Both the position numbers and the translations under genes were made by a program. Positions 42,190 through 50,503 of a stretch of 64,000 nucleotides of DNA are shown one piece after another; positions within the stretch are counted from its first letter, which is position 1; each line of letters begins with the position of its first letter. The stretch comes from JABDBE01 sp963832245 (GTDB lineage Bacteria > Acidobacteriota > Terriglobia > Terriglobales > Acidobacteriaceae): contig CAWHTG010000003.1 of the NCBI GenBank assembly GCA_963832245.1, positions 1 through 64,000 of the forward strand. Direction: 5' to 3'. Under the pieces are notes generated by a model. That model was not told the origin of the DNA. It did not search any database and was given only the letters and a program-made list of their open reading frames with translations.

Positions 42190-43275
42190 TTAGCGCCGCC
42201 CTTGAACCTGATCGAACCTGCACTGGTCGGGCCTTTTTTCTGGACGCCAGCGCAGAAACTTGGTGCCGTGCCTGAAACGGCCACCGGAAAAATGGTCGTA
42301 TCGAACTTCGCATACCAGTTTGGGCTTGAGCGGCTGCCATTCGCTGGAACCTTTCGTACTCCATCGGCTGGGGCCGCCCGGTGCTCGGCCGGTGAATCCC
42401 GGTGGACCGATGAGCCGCTCGACCTTTGGCTTCAATTCCTCGCGCTGCTCCGCGCTGAAGCTGGAGGTGAAGCCTACATGGTCGAGCATGCCCTCGTCGT
42501 CATAAAGTCCCAATAGAAGTGATCCGATTCCATTGCCCTTTTCTGCGTAACGAAAACCTCCGACCACGCAATCCGCGGTGCAAATGCGCTTTATCTTGAT
42601 CATGGCGGTGCGTTCGCCGGAACGGTACGGCTCGTCGAGGCGCTTGGCTACGATTCCATCCAGTCCCATCGTCGACAGCTCCTGCATCCAGTTTTTCGCC
42701 TGCCGGGGGTCATGAGAGGCAGGAGAAAGCCGGATCATGCCGGATCGCGAGTTCGATCCGAGAAATTTTTCGAGCTTCTGACGACGTTGCTCGAGCGGCA
42801 AGTGGACCAGCGACTTGCCGTGTTCATCCACCAGGAGGTCGAAACACATCAGCGTGGCGGGTGTGGACGCGGATAGTTTGCGAATCCGAGATTCCGCCGG
42901 GTGAATGCGCATGAGCAGATGGTCGAATGAAAGACGATCTTGGACGAAAATGACGATTTCTCCGTCCAGGACAAATTGGCGGGCGGGCAATTGACCGAAC
43001 GCTTCGACTAACTCCGGAAAATAGCGCCCCAGCGGCTGACCAGCCTTGGATTGGAGGAGGATGATATCGCCACTGCGGAAGGCCAAACAGCGGAAGCCGT
43101 CCCACTTAGGCTCGAACAGATAACCGTCTTTCGCGGGGATACTATCGGCTGATTTGGCCTCCATGGGTGGATATGGCGGAGTGACAGGCAGGTCGATTGG
43201 AGGGAATCCGCCTTCGAGAGTCTCGGGATCGATGGGGGCTTGTTTTCGCGTTCCGGTTTTTCTCGAGGCTGGCAT
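42190..43275 (-). CDS. ATP-dependent DNA ligase (LigC/LigD ligase-domain type)
   Basis: 361 residues comprising only adenylation and OB-fold ligase domains. Motif I EPKWDGFRC holds the adenylated Lys; FVLDGEIVIF (III), LMCFDLLVDEHG (IIIa), GLDGIVAKRLDEPYRSGERT (IV) and MIKIKRICTADCVVGGFRY (V) are clear. Unlike complete LigD it has no polymerase or phosphoesterase domain, and no Ku gene is nearby. It resembles bacterial LigC, used in base-excision or back-up end joining. The DUF72 gene lies upstream and a small hydrophilic ORF downstream, on the same strand. Confidence 0.93.
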   Translation of the reverse strand: MPASRKTGTRKQAPIDPETLEGGFPPIDLPVTPPYPPMEAKSADSIPAKDGYLFEPKWDGFRCLAFRSGDIILLQSKAGQPLGRYFPELVEAFGQLPARQFVLDGEIVIFVQDRLSFDHLLMRIHPAESRIRKLSASTPATLMCFDLLVDEHGKSLVHLPLEQRRQKLEKFLGSNSRSGMIRLSPASHDPRQAKNWMQELSTMGLDGIVAKRLDEPYRSGERTAMIKIKRICTADCVVGGFRYAEKGNGIGSLLLGLYDDEGMLDHVGFTSSFSAEQREELKPKVERLIGPPGFTGRAPGGPSRWSTKGSSEWQPLKPKLVCEVRYDHFSGGRFRHGTKFLRWRPEKRPDQCRFDQVQGRR

Positions 43276-43315
43276 CGTTGGCTTTTGATAAGCGATTAGC
43301 TTTCCCCGTCCACTG

Positions 43316-44065
43316 TTAAGCAGAACGCTGCTTCAGCCCAAATAGCGTATTCTTCAGTGTGAGCGCGTTATTAGCCGCGTAGCCCGCTTGATCGTTATCG
43401 AAGTAGACGTAAATTGCCTTATATTCTCTGGCCCATATCTCAATCTGACGAGCCCACTTCCCAAGACGCTCGCCATTATAGCTGCCCTGGTATTTGCCCA
43501 TTGCAGGCCCATGGAGACGAACGTAGGTGAAGTCGGCGGTCACGTGCAAAGGTGAGTGATATCCTGCCAGTTCATAAATGCAGAAGGCTGCATTGAACCG
43601 CTTCAGCACTTCCGTCACGTCGGGTTTCATCCATGAAAGTTCGCGAAATTCAAACGCATAGCGAAGTTGCCTTGGCAAAACGGACAAGAAATCTTGCAGG
43701 CGCTCAATGTTCACCTGCCATTTCGGGGGCAGTTGAAACAGGATGGGACCTAATTTAGATACTAAGTCCGCCAGGCGAGGCAGCAAATTCTGCAGCGCAT
43801 TCTCCGGATCTTTTAATTTCTTATTGTGAGTGATAAACCGGCTTGCTTTCACGGTGAAGACAAAGTTCCGTGGCACAGCATCACGCCAGCCTTCCAAGGC
43901 GCTAACCAGCGGCAAACGATAGAAACTGTTATTTAGCTCTACGGTGTCGAAGTGTTGCAGGTAAAACTTCAGCATCCCGCCTGCCGGCGTTCTTTGCGGG
44001 TAGAACGGGCCTAGCCAATGTTTGTAATGGAATCCTGAGGTCCCGATACGGATATCGCAACTCAC
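43316..44065 (-). CDS. DUF72 family protein
   Basis: 249 residues, GTG start, opening IRIGTSGFHYKHWLGPFYP as in the DUF72/YecE TIM-barrel family, with VELNNSFYRLP, FTVKASRFITH, LFQLPPKWQ, FRELSWMKPDV and VRLHGP further on. The biochemical function is not established. It is 40 nt upstream of the DNA ligase gene, a pairing consistent with a DNA-repair link. There is no in-frame ATG, GTG or TTG start between 44065 and the upstream stop codon. Confidence 0.92.
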   Translation of the reverse strand: MSCDIRIGTSGFHYKHWLGPFYPQRTPAGGMLKFYLQHFDTVELNNSFYRLPLVSALEGWRDAVPRNFVFTVKASRFITHNKKLKDPENALQNLLPRLADLVSKLGPILFQLPPKWQVNIERLQDFLSVLPRQLRYAFEFRELSWMKPDVTEVLKRFNAAFCIYELAGYHSPLHVTADFTYVRLHGPAMGKYQGSYNGERLGKWARQIEIWAREYKAIYVYFDNDQAGYAANNALTLKNTLFGLKQRSA

Positions 44066-44433
44066 GGGGGATGGATGACCGCAGCCGCGCCAAAGTTGTC
44101 CAGGCGGATCTGGATTGCGCTTCTCCTTCTGACGTGACCGCGATTACAGTGCACGTGGACATGGTGTCCTCCTTGCAGGTTTTTAGTTGCGGCCTATGCG
44201 TTCGAAGTGGCAACGAAATGTGACGCAAATTAATGGAACCAAGTGGCGCACTTGGGTTCGCGGTGAACCGGTTGGAGGAGTTTATGTATGAGGCTGGACT
44301 ATTTGATTTATTCATAATTCTCCAACACATTCTCGACTCGCTAAACTCCGGATACGTTTATGGGAAAAGCTGAATGGAAATGCCACTTTCCCCAAACATC
44401 ATCACGGTTTTCCTACTTCGCTTCGCTTGTCTG
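44066..44433. other. Gene-poor stretch upstream of the DUF72 gene
   Basis: A minus-strand frame starting MSTCTVIAVTSEG at 44162 follows a strong GGAGG ribosome-binding site, but after 33 codons it runs into the DUF72 gene and shows no recognisable domain. It may be a decayed small gene. The rest of the interval shows no structure I can name. Confidence 0.4.
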
Positions 44434-45042
44434 TTATTGTTGCCCGTGCTGCATGCGTGAGTTGCTGGCAGTGTGTGTCATCGGCGCAATTTCTCTGGCT
44501 TGGCGAAGATGATCCTTAAGAGTGGGAAGCGTTTTTGCGGCAAAGTCTTTCACATCCGGATTCACGCCGGAGCGGCTCTCGCGCTCGAAGTCAGCAACGT
44601 CCTGGGTATGATCCTTCACCATGTCAGCCATGTACGCTTTGTCGAATTGCTCTCCGCTGAGTTTCGACAAACGCTCTTTGGTTAATTTGTCCTTGGCCGA
44701 AAGTTGTTGCGCAATTTGGATGCCCTTGCTGCTCGCGACTTCCTTCAACTCGTCGCCGGCCTTGGTGTGATCGTCCACCATATGTTGGCCGAATTTCTTG
44801 ACCTCGTCGTTTGACGCCTTTTCCGTAGCCAGCTTGCCGAGTTCTACTTCCGCCAATCCTCCTTGAGCTGCCTCGCGTACAAATTTCTTATCGGCAGCGC
44901 TGAGGACTGTTTTTGGATTGTGAGTATCCGAGTTAGATGAGTCGGCGGGTATGGAACTCGTCTGGGCAACTGCGAGAGGCAATAGTCCCAGGATTACGCA
45001 AACGACGAGCTGAGTGAAAATATCTGGCTTTTGCATGATCAA
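44434..45042 (-). CDS. DUF4142 domain-containing secreted protein
   Basis: 202 residues with a signal peptide (LVVCVILGLLPLAVAQ) and a DUF4142 ferritin-like four-helix domain: ADKKFVREAAQGGLAEVELGK, KFGQHMVDDHTKAGDELKEV, LSGEQFDKAYMADMVKDHTQ, FAAKTLPTLKDHLRQAREI. Exported; some relatives are stress-related, but no function is firmly known. Start at 45042 or at the Met two codons later. It stands alone upstream of the DUF72/ligase group. Confidence 0.9.
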   Translation of the reverse strand: MIMQKPDIFTQLVVCVILGLLPLAVAQTSSIPADSSNSDTHNPKTVLSAADKKFVREAAQGGLAEVELGKLATEKASNDEVKKFGQHMVDDHTKAGDELKEVASSKGIQIAQQLSAKDKLTKERLSKLSGEQFDKAYMADMVKDHTQDVADFERESRSGVNPDVKDFAAKTLPTLKDHLRQAREIAPMTHTASNSRMQHGQQ

Positions 45043-45228
45043 TCTCCCCTATTCGAGAAATAATTCGAGGCAGAGAATGGCGCAATCAATGAAAGCCCGT
45101 ATGCTTATGGGAATGATTCCGTAGTGGAATCGGTCGGCTTGCTTCCAGTCTCGACCGATACCGCGATATCGGTGTTCGGCTGGCGCGATTTTGTGCTGGT
45201 TCAAACACTTAAGATAATACAGCCGCGA

Positions 45229-47262
45229 TCATCCCTTAATCGCCGAGCGGATTTTTGGCGTACCCGTGACGGCGGCTTTCAGCGTGGCGTCGGTTCCGAT
45301 CAGCTCTAACACTTTTCTTGTCATCTCCTCGTCAATGTCCGGGGCGTTGCGAATTTCTACCGGATAGCGTACCAGCAGTTCTAAGCCTGCATCCGCGAAC
45401 TGAAGGCGGGCTTCCGGGCGTGGAGTGTCCACTTGAATGTCGACGCGGCGCTCGATGGCGGCATGCTGGCGTTCGATATCGGCTCGATATTGTGAATAAA
45501 TCGCGTTCACAACGGCCATTAGCTTCTCCTGCGCCGCCTTGTGATTTCCGTCCGGCGCAATCATGATTACGACTTCATGCCATGTGTACTCGGTGCCCGG
45601 GATCTGCTTGAAGAGCGGCGTGCCGGTCTGGAAGAGAACGGAATTTGAGAACACAACGATGCGCCCTGTAGGATAGAAATCCAAACCGGTACCTGCCACT
45701 TCCATCAGGTAGAGCCTCACCAGTCCGATATCGACTACGTCGCCGGTAATGCCGGCAACGCTGATCCGGTCGCCGACCCGGATGCCGTAGCGACCGATGA
45801 TGAAAAAATATGCGGCCACGGAGAGCAGGACGGCTTGCAATCCGACGGCGATGCCGGCAGTAATGAATCCGGCAAATGTCGCCAGGGAACTGAACTGGCT
45901 GACGAAGCCAAGGGTTAAGACGATCATCACCAGGAAGCCGATCACCACGCGGCGCATCACCAAAAACTGCCGCCGGCGGCGAGGATCGCTGATATACCGG
46001 AAGGTGATACGGCGCCAGATCTCCGAGAGAACCAGAATCGCTCCCAGCGCCAGGCCGATTCCAAACACACGGACGAGCACGGAACGAAAAACATACTTGG
46101 ATTCGCCGGCAATCGAAGTGCGCCACTCTTCAAAATTTGTCTTGCTGTCATTGAGCAGAATGATTTCCTGGCTGAGGGGGAGCAGCGCGCTGGAAAGCTG
46201 TTTGAAACGGTCGGTGAGTTCCTGAAACTCTTGCCGTTCTGCCTGAAGCTGCTGAGGGTCGGTGGAGGGCGATTGATTGCCCAGAGTCTGACTCTGCTGA
46301 ACGGTTGCGCGCAAGGCATCGCGAAGTGGCGTGCGTAAGTGGTCCGCCACATCGCGCGTATTGTTGGTTTCTTTGATGATTCCATCGATCTGGTGCATGG
46401 CGCTCATGTAGTCATAGAGCGTCATGGCGTCGCTGATCAGACCGCCGGAGTTAACCAGCGACGGCTTGGCTCCGGCGGGTGTTGCGCTCGGCCTAGGAGG
46501 GCCTGCGCTCGATCCCAGAACTTCGGGAATCGATTTCGCCAACTGGTTAATCCCGCCTTCGAGGCCAGTGGTTGCCTCGCCATTGTTGCCTACGAACCCC
46601 GCCATTTTTTGAATGGTATCGAGCAGAGCCTTTTGAACTTCCAGTTGGCCTTGTAGGGCTTCGCGCTGTGAAATCAGGCTGCTTCGCCTAGCGGCCGGAG
46701 TTTTCGCAATGTGTGCGTTTAGAGTGTCGATCTGCGACTGTAATTGATCGATCTGGGAAGAAGTCTTGGCCTGCAGCTGCGACAGATTTTGCTGCTGAGT
46801 CGTCTCGTCGGATGGCTGGTTCGTACCGCTGGCTTTCTGTTGAGCCGTGATTATTGCGGACTCGGCCTTGGCGGAGTCAAATGCGAGCCGGACCACCTGG
46901 GCTCCGAGATTTCTCGTATTGTCCTGATAAATGGCGTCGCTGGGCAGGCCCACAGACTGAATGCCGGTTGTGGCATGACGATACCAACTGATGACCTGGT
47001 TGAGGTGATGCAACGCGGCCTCGCCGTCGAGTTGAATGGGCGGCAAAGGATGCAGTGCTGTTTGGGCGCTCGGTTGAGCCGGGGCTTTCTGCGGTTGGGG
47101 CTGCTGGGAAGTTTGCGCCCACAAAATCACTCCACCCATTAGGAATGGCGTGGCGATCCCAACGATCGATTTCCAAGTGCGACGCGATGGCGCGGTCGGA
47201 CGATGCTTGATGGTTTGTCGCATACTCCTCGATACGAATTTCAGCGAAATTACGCCAACCAT
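45229..47262 (-). CDS. MscS-family mechanosensitive ion channel with long N-terminal domain
   Basis: 677 residues. A signal-anchor-like segment (IVGIATPFLMGGVILWAQ) is followed by a Gln-rich periplasmic region with coiled-coil helices (LSQLQAKTSSQIDQLQSQID). Several membrane segments then lead into the MscS pore helix (FITAGIAVGLQAVLLSVAAY) and beta domain (GIRVGDRISVAGITGDVVDIG). It releases solutes during osmotic downshock and is larger than minimal MscS, nearer MscK or YbiO in layout. The start may instead be at 47223, where GAGGAG is only 1 nt from the ATG. It fits with the osmolyte transporter elsewhere in the window. Confidence 0.9.
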   Translation of the reverse strand: MVGVISLKFVSRSMRQTIKHRPTAPSRRTWKSIVGIATPFLMGGVILWAQTSQQPQPQKAPAQPSAQTALHPLPPIQLDGEAALHHLNQVISWYRHATTGIQSVGLPSDAIYQDNTRNLGAQVVRLAFDSAKAESAIITAQQKASGTNQPSDETTQQQNLSQLQAKTSSQIDQLQSQIDTLNAHIAKTPAARRSSLISQREALQGQLEVQKALLDTIQKMAGFVGNNGEATTGLEGGINQLAKSIPEVLGSSAGPPRPSATPAGAKPSLVNSGGLISDAMTLYDYMSAMHQIDGIIKETNNTRDVADHLRTPLRDALRATVQQSQTLGNQSPSTDPQQLQAERQEFQELTDRFKQLSSALLPLSQEIILLNDSKTNFEEWRTSIAGESKYVFRSVLVRVFGIGLALGAILVLSEIWRRITFRYISDPRRRRQFLVMRRVVIGFLVMIVLTLGFVSQFSSLATFAGFITAGIAVGLQAVLLSVAAYFFIIGRYGIRVGDRISVAGITGDVVDIGLVRLYLMEVAGTGLDFYPTGRIVVFSNSVLFQTGTPLFKQIPGTEYTWHEVVIMIAPDGNHKAAQEKLMAVVNAIYSQYRADIERQHAAIERRVDIQVDTPRPEARLQFADAGLELLVRYPVEIRNAPDIDEEMTRKVLELIGTDATLKAAVTGTPKIRSAIKG

Positions 47263-47441
47263 GCGAATGGCGGGTTGGGAAAGGAAATGTACTATACGGA
47301 CCGAAAGTATTTAATCGGTTCCATTGTAATCATTCAATCCGCGCTTCTCTTGACGCATTTTTTCATTGCGACACGCGGACGTTTGGCCCAACGCAGAAGA
47401 CCGTACTGCTGGGGCTCGTTGGCCGAACTGAGACGGAAATG

Positions 47442-48539
47442 CTACGCGCTCGGCGGAGCGAGCTTTTGAACGGCGGGCGTATCCCCGCCCAGCCAGTCCG
47501 GGTGTTTCGCGGTGGAGTCGAAGTGAGATGAGGTTTTGAACAATTCGTACTTTCCCGCCATCGCAACCTCTTTTGTTTTCGCCAGCAGTTGCGCCACCTG
47601 TTCTCGGTTCATGGGCTGGAAACTTCTAGCGGCCTCAAAGGCTTGGTCGAGCACTTCCGGTTTATCAATACCAGTGATCACGACCGACGTCGGCAGGCTC
47701 AGCGCGTAGTGCAGACACTCCATTGGCGACACTGCCTTACTCTTCAGGATCACGCTATCTCCCATGGACTTCATACCCAGTACGCCGATTTCCTGTTTAA
47801 CCAACTCGGGCAAAACCAGCTGGCCAAAACTGCGAAAATGCGCGTCCATCACGTTGAGAGGCATCTGCACGGTATCAAAGCGGAAGCCATGCTCCTCGGC
47901 TACTCTCAACATATACAAATGAATGTGCGGATCTTTATGGCCGGTGAATCCGATGTAGCGAAGCTTGCCCGCTTTCTTGGCCTCGAGAACGGCTTCCGTC
48001 GCTCCGCCTTCGGCAAATACGCGATCAGGATCATCGAAGCGAAGAATGTCGTGATGCTGCACCAGGTCGATGTGGTCTGTCTGCAGCCGTCTCAAACTGG
48101 TTTCGATCTGCTCCTGCGCAACGTCCTTAGTGCGCCCATCGATTTTTGTCATCAGAAATACTTTCTGACGATATCCGTCTTTCAAGGCTTTTCCCATCCG
48201 CATTTCACTCTGGCCTTCGTTGTAGTCCCAGCTGTTATCCATGAACGTAATACCGCGATCAATGGCGGAGCGAATCAAGCGGATGCTTTCGTCCTCGGTG
48301 AGCCCGTGGTTCCCGATGTGATATCCACCCATGCCGATGGCGGAGACTTGCTCTCCGGTTCGTCCGAGAGTGCGGTAAAGCATGTCGCCCTTGCGGGTTC
48401 CGGCAGATGAGGTCAGCGGAATCTGATTCATGGGACCGTTCTCCTGCGTTGAGATAGACTTCTGATCAGCCAAAGCTGCGGACAATGTGCTTGCGGCGCC
48501 GCAAATTGCAGCGGCTTTAAGAAATTCCCGGCGCTTCAT
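47442..48539 (-). CDS. Tat-exported aldo/keto reductase
   Basis: 365 residues starting MKRREFLKAAAICGAASTLS, a twin-arginine-like signal (RREFLK). The reductase barrel follows: RTGEQVSAIGMGGYHIGNHG, DNSWDYNEGQSEMRMGKAL (catalytic Asp and Tyr), VFLMTKIDGRT (Lys), IDLVQHHDILRF (His), LGMKSMGDSVI and VVITGIDKPEVL. It probably acts in the periplasm with NADPH bound before export. The physiological substrate is unknown. It is preceded by its own upstream gap and has no operon partner. Confidence 0.92.
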   Translation of the reverse strand: MKRREFLKAAAICGAASTLSAALADQKSISTQENGPMNQIPLTSSAGTRKGDMLYRTLGRTGEQVSAIGMGGYHIGNHGLTEDESIRLIRSAIDRGITFMDNSWDYNEGQSEMRMGKALKDGYRQKVFLMTKIDGRTKDVAQEQIETSLRRLQTDHIDLVQHHDILRFDDPDRVFAEGGATEAVLEAKKAGKLRYIGFTGHKDPHIHLYMLRVAEEHGFRFDTVQMPLNVMDAHFRSFGQLVLPELVKQEIGVLGMKSMGDSVILKSKAVSPMECLHYALSLPTSVVITGIDKPEVLDQAFEAARSFQPMNREQVAQLLAKTKEVAMAGKYELFKTSSHFDSTAKHPDWLGGDTPAVQKLAPPSA

Positions 48540-48696
48540 AAAGATAAAGGCCTTTCACTCGACGTTTCAGGTTGCTGCTTTTGAGATGACAGACCGGAGC
48601 AGTACGTTGCCGTTTAGATCGACGAAGATTTACCGAGGGCTTTTGGCGAGCCGTTTCAGCCCGTTTTCTCCTCGACGACCATGTTGTCTCGCGTCA

Positions 48697-49527
48697 CTAT
48701 TCGGACGTGTAGATTCCTTTGTCACTATCGCGCCTGCGCACCTCGTAATGCGAGATCGCCCGCTTGCGGCCCAGAAGGCGCCTACCATCGATCTCCACGT
48801 AGCTGCCGTTACAAACGATTAGCAACTTGTCTTCACGCTCGCGGGTTCTTTGCCAGCAGACGAACCCGGCATCACTCGCCAGTCTCTGATGTTTCCACGG
48901 GTGTCCCGGTTCGGCGAAGAAGAACGAGTATTCTTCAGATGGCGCGCTGTATAGATACGCCTTCACGGCGGTGGCCGCTTCTCCCTTCATCTGCGTCAGC
49001 TTTCCCGGAATTGTCCGGACTTCTTCTAATGGAACTAGCAGAGTGACAAATTCGGCTGGCAAAGCAGAGACCGTGCCAAAATTCAGCACGGCGATGGGCT
49101 CCTTCTTCCCGTATACCGGCGCCCACACATCCTTGCGAACCTCTTCGGACCAACCATGTTTATCCGCGCACAGAACCGCCAATCCGCTTGCAGTCCCTCG
49201 CACGCGAAATACGTTCTCTACATGCATCTGCATTTCTGGTCCCAAATGCCAACTAATGTCGAGTCGATGTTCGCCTGCGCCCCGAGCCAGGTCCCGCACC
49301 AAAAACAGCCCCGACTTCAGCGCGAAGACCCAACGCTGGTGCACGGCCGGAGAGGCCAAACGGTTGTATCCATCGTGGCTTCCGACGAACAAGTCGAAGG
49401 TCTCTCCCGTGATCCATTGCTCCACTTTGGCGTGCGCGAGCTGCTTCCATCCGAATGGACCAGCCGGTTCACACTGGCTCGCGTCGTCTACTCTGAAAGC
49501 AGATCTGGTTGTGCGAGCGCTGGACAA
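48697..49527 (-). pseudogene. Heparinase II/III-like protein, C-terminal fragment
   Basis: 276 residues matching only the C-terminal beta-sandwich of heparinase II/III or alginate-lyase-type proteins (FVGSHDGYNRLASPAVHQRW, GLFLVRDLARGAGEHRLDIS, WHLGPEMQMH). The N-terminal alpha/alpha toroid holding most of the catalytic site is missing, and full-length family members are about twice this size. No start with a good ribosome-binding site is seen; the frame opens with TTG at 49527. In exopolysaccharide loci these lyases trim the polymer. This copy looks truncated, perhaps by rearrangement next to the phosphatase gene. Confidence 0.65.
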
Positions 49528-49629
49528 TTGGAATCAGGGATCCGAAGCGAATCGAGCCGATCGGAAAAACCACCGAGGATGAGAAATCGGACGTGACGAA
49601 TAAGGAAGATATCGAGACCCCACCTCGCG

Positions 49630-50292
49630 ATGTTCCGCAGCCTGGCGGGTTGTCAGAACGGGTTAAGAAGGGGATTAAGGCAGACTGCGAAAAACCTATT
49701 GCTAAAAGTCGCGGTTGAGGAGGTGCAAAAGTATCGAGCCTACGAGAGCAGCGAAAGAGCAATTTATCTGAAGGTCAGAATATCTTCTGGCCTTGGACTA
49801 GGCCTCTCGCGGCCGCCCAAAACGGCTCGTTCGTTTGTCTTCGTGTGTTTCGGGAACATCATACGCAGCCCCAAGTGCGAAGCGCTCATGAATCTAGCGG
49901 TCCGTGACTTTTCGGATTCAATCACGGTTACGTCCGCCGGGCTCAACGCAACTCCGGGCAGGCCAGCGCATCCCTGGGCGATAACGGCGGCTCGGGAATT
50001 TGGCATTTCTCTGGAAAACCATCGCGCTCGGCTGTTGACCTCGGAAATGGTCGACCAGGCAGACGCGATCTTTGCCATGGACTTTCAGAATCGAGTACAG
50101 CTTCTGTCTCGCTGGGCGCGTTCCAGGAACAAGGTGTTCATGCTGAGTGCCTTCGCGGGAAAGCAGTATCGAGCTGTCGAAATTCCTGATCCTTATTATG
50201 CGGGGCAGGAGGAGACTCGCCGTTGCTACCGAGTCCTCAAAACTTGCGTCGAGAATCTGGCTCATAGTTTGCCCTATAAGGCTCAAACCTGA
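49630..50292 (+). CDS. Low-molecular-weight protein tyrosine phosphatase with N-terminal extension
   Basis: 220 residues. The phosphatase domain begins near residue 67 with the active-site loop VCFGNIIRSPK (Cys73, Arg79) and ends with the general-acid loop IPDPYY (Asp187). Residues 1-65 form a basic helical extension (LRRGLRQTAKNLLLKVAVEE, YLKVRISSGLGLGLSRPP). Wzb-type phosphatases control exopolysaccharide assembly by dephosphorylating the BY-kinase. The loop has FGNII where TGNIC is typical, so the Cys that usually follows is absent. No ribosome-binding site is clear at 49630. Confidence 0.8.
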   Translation: MFRSLAGCQNGLRRGLRQTAKNLLLKVAVEEVQKYRAYESSERAIYLKVRISSGLGLGLSRPPKTARSFVFVCFGNIIRSPKCEALMNLAVRDFSDSITVTSAGLNATPGRPAHPWAITAAREFGISLENHRARLLTSEMVDQADAIFAMDFQNRVQLLSRWARSRNKVFMLSAFAGKQYRAVEIPDPYYAGQEETRRCYRVLKTCVENLAHSLPYKAQT

Positions 50293-50503
50293 GCTTACTT
50301 CGCGTTCCTCGGTCGGACCAGTCGTAGAGGGTATCGTTGCCACGCCGATGGCGGTCAAGATGAAAGGTTTTGCACTTCTTTTTGGGTCTGCATTTTCGAT
50401 TCGAAGGTCTTTTCTGACCGACTTCCGCACATAGAACAAAGCAACCCGCTTTTCACTCTTGCCATCGAAGATCGCCTAGTAGACACAAAAGGGGACAACT
50501 CTG

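Noticed and set aside
43929..44162. Small minus-strand ORF with strong GGAGG site overlapping the DUF72 gene start
   Set aside because: Only 33 codons lie outside the DUF72 gene and no domain is recognisable; kept as a note, not as a gene.
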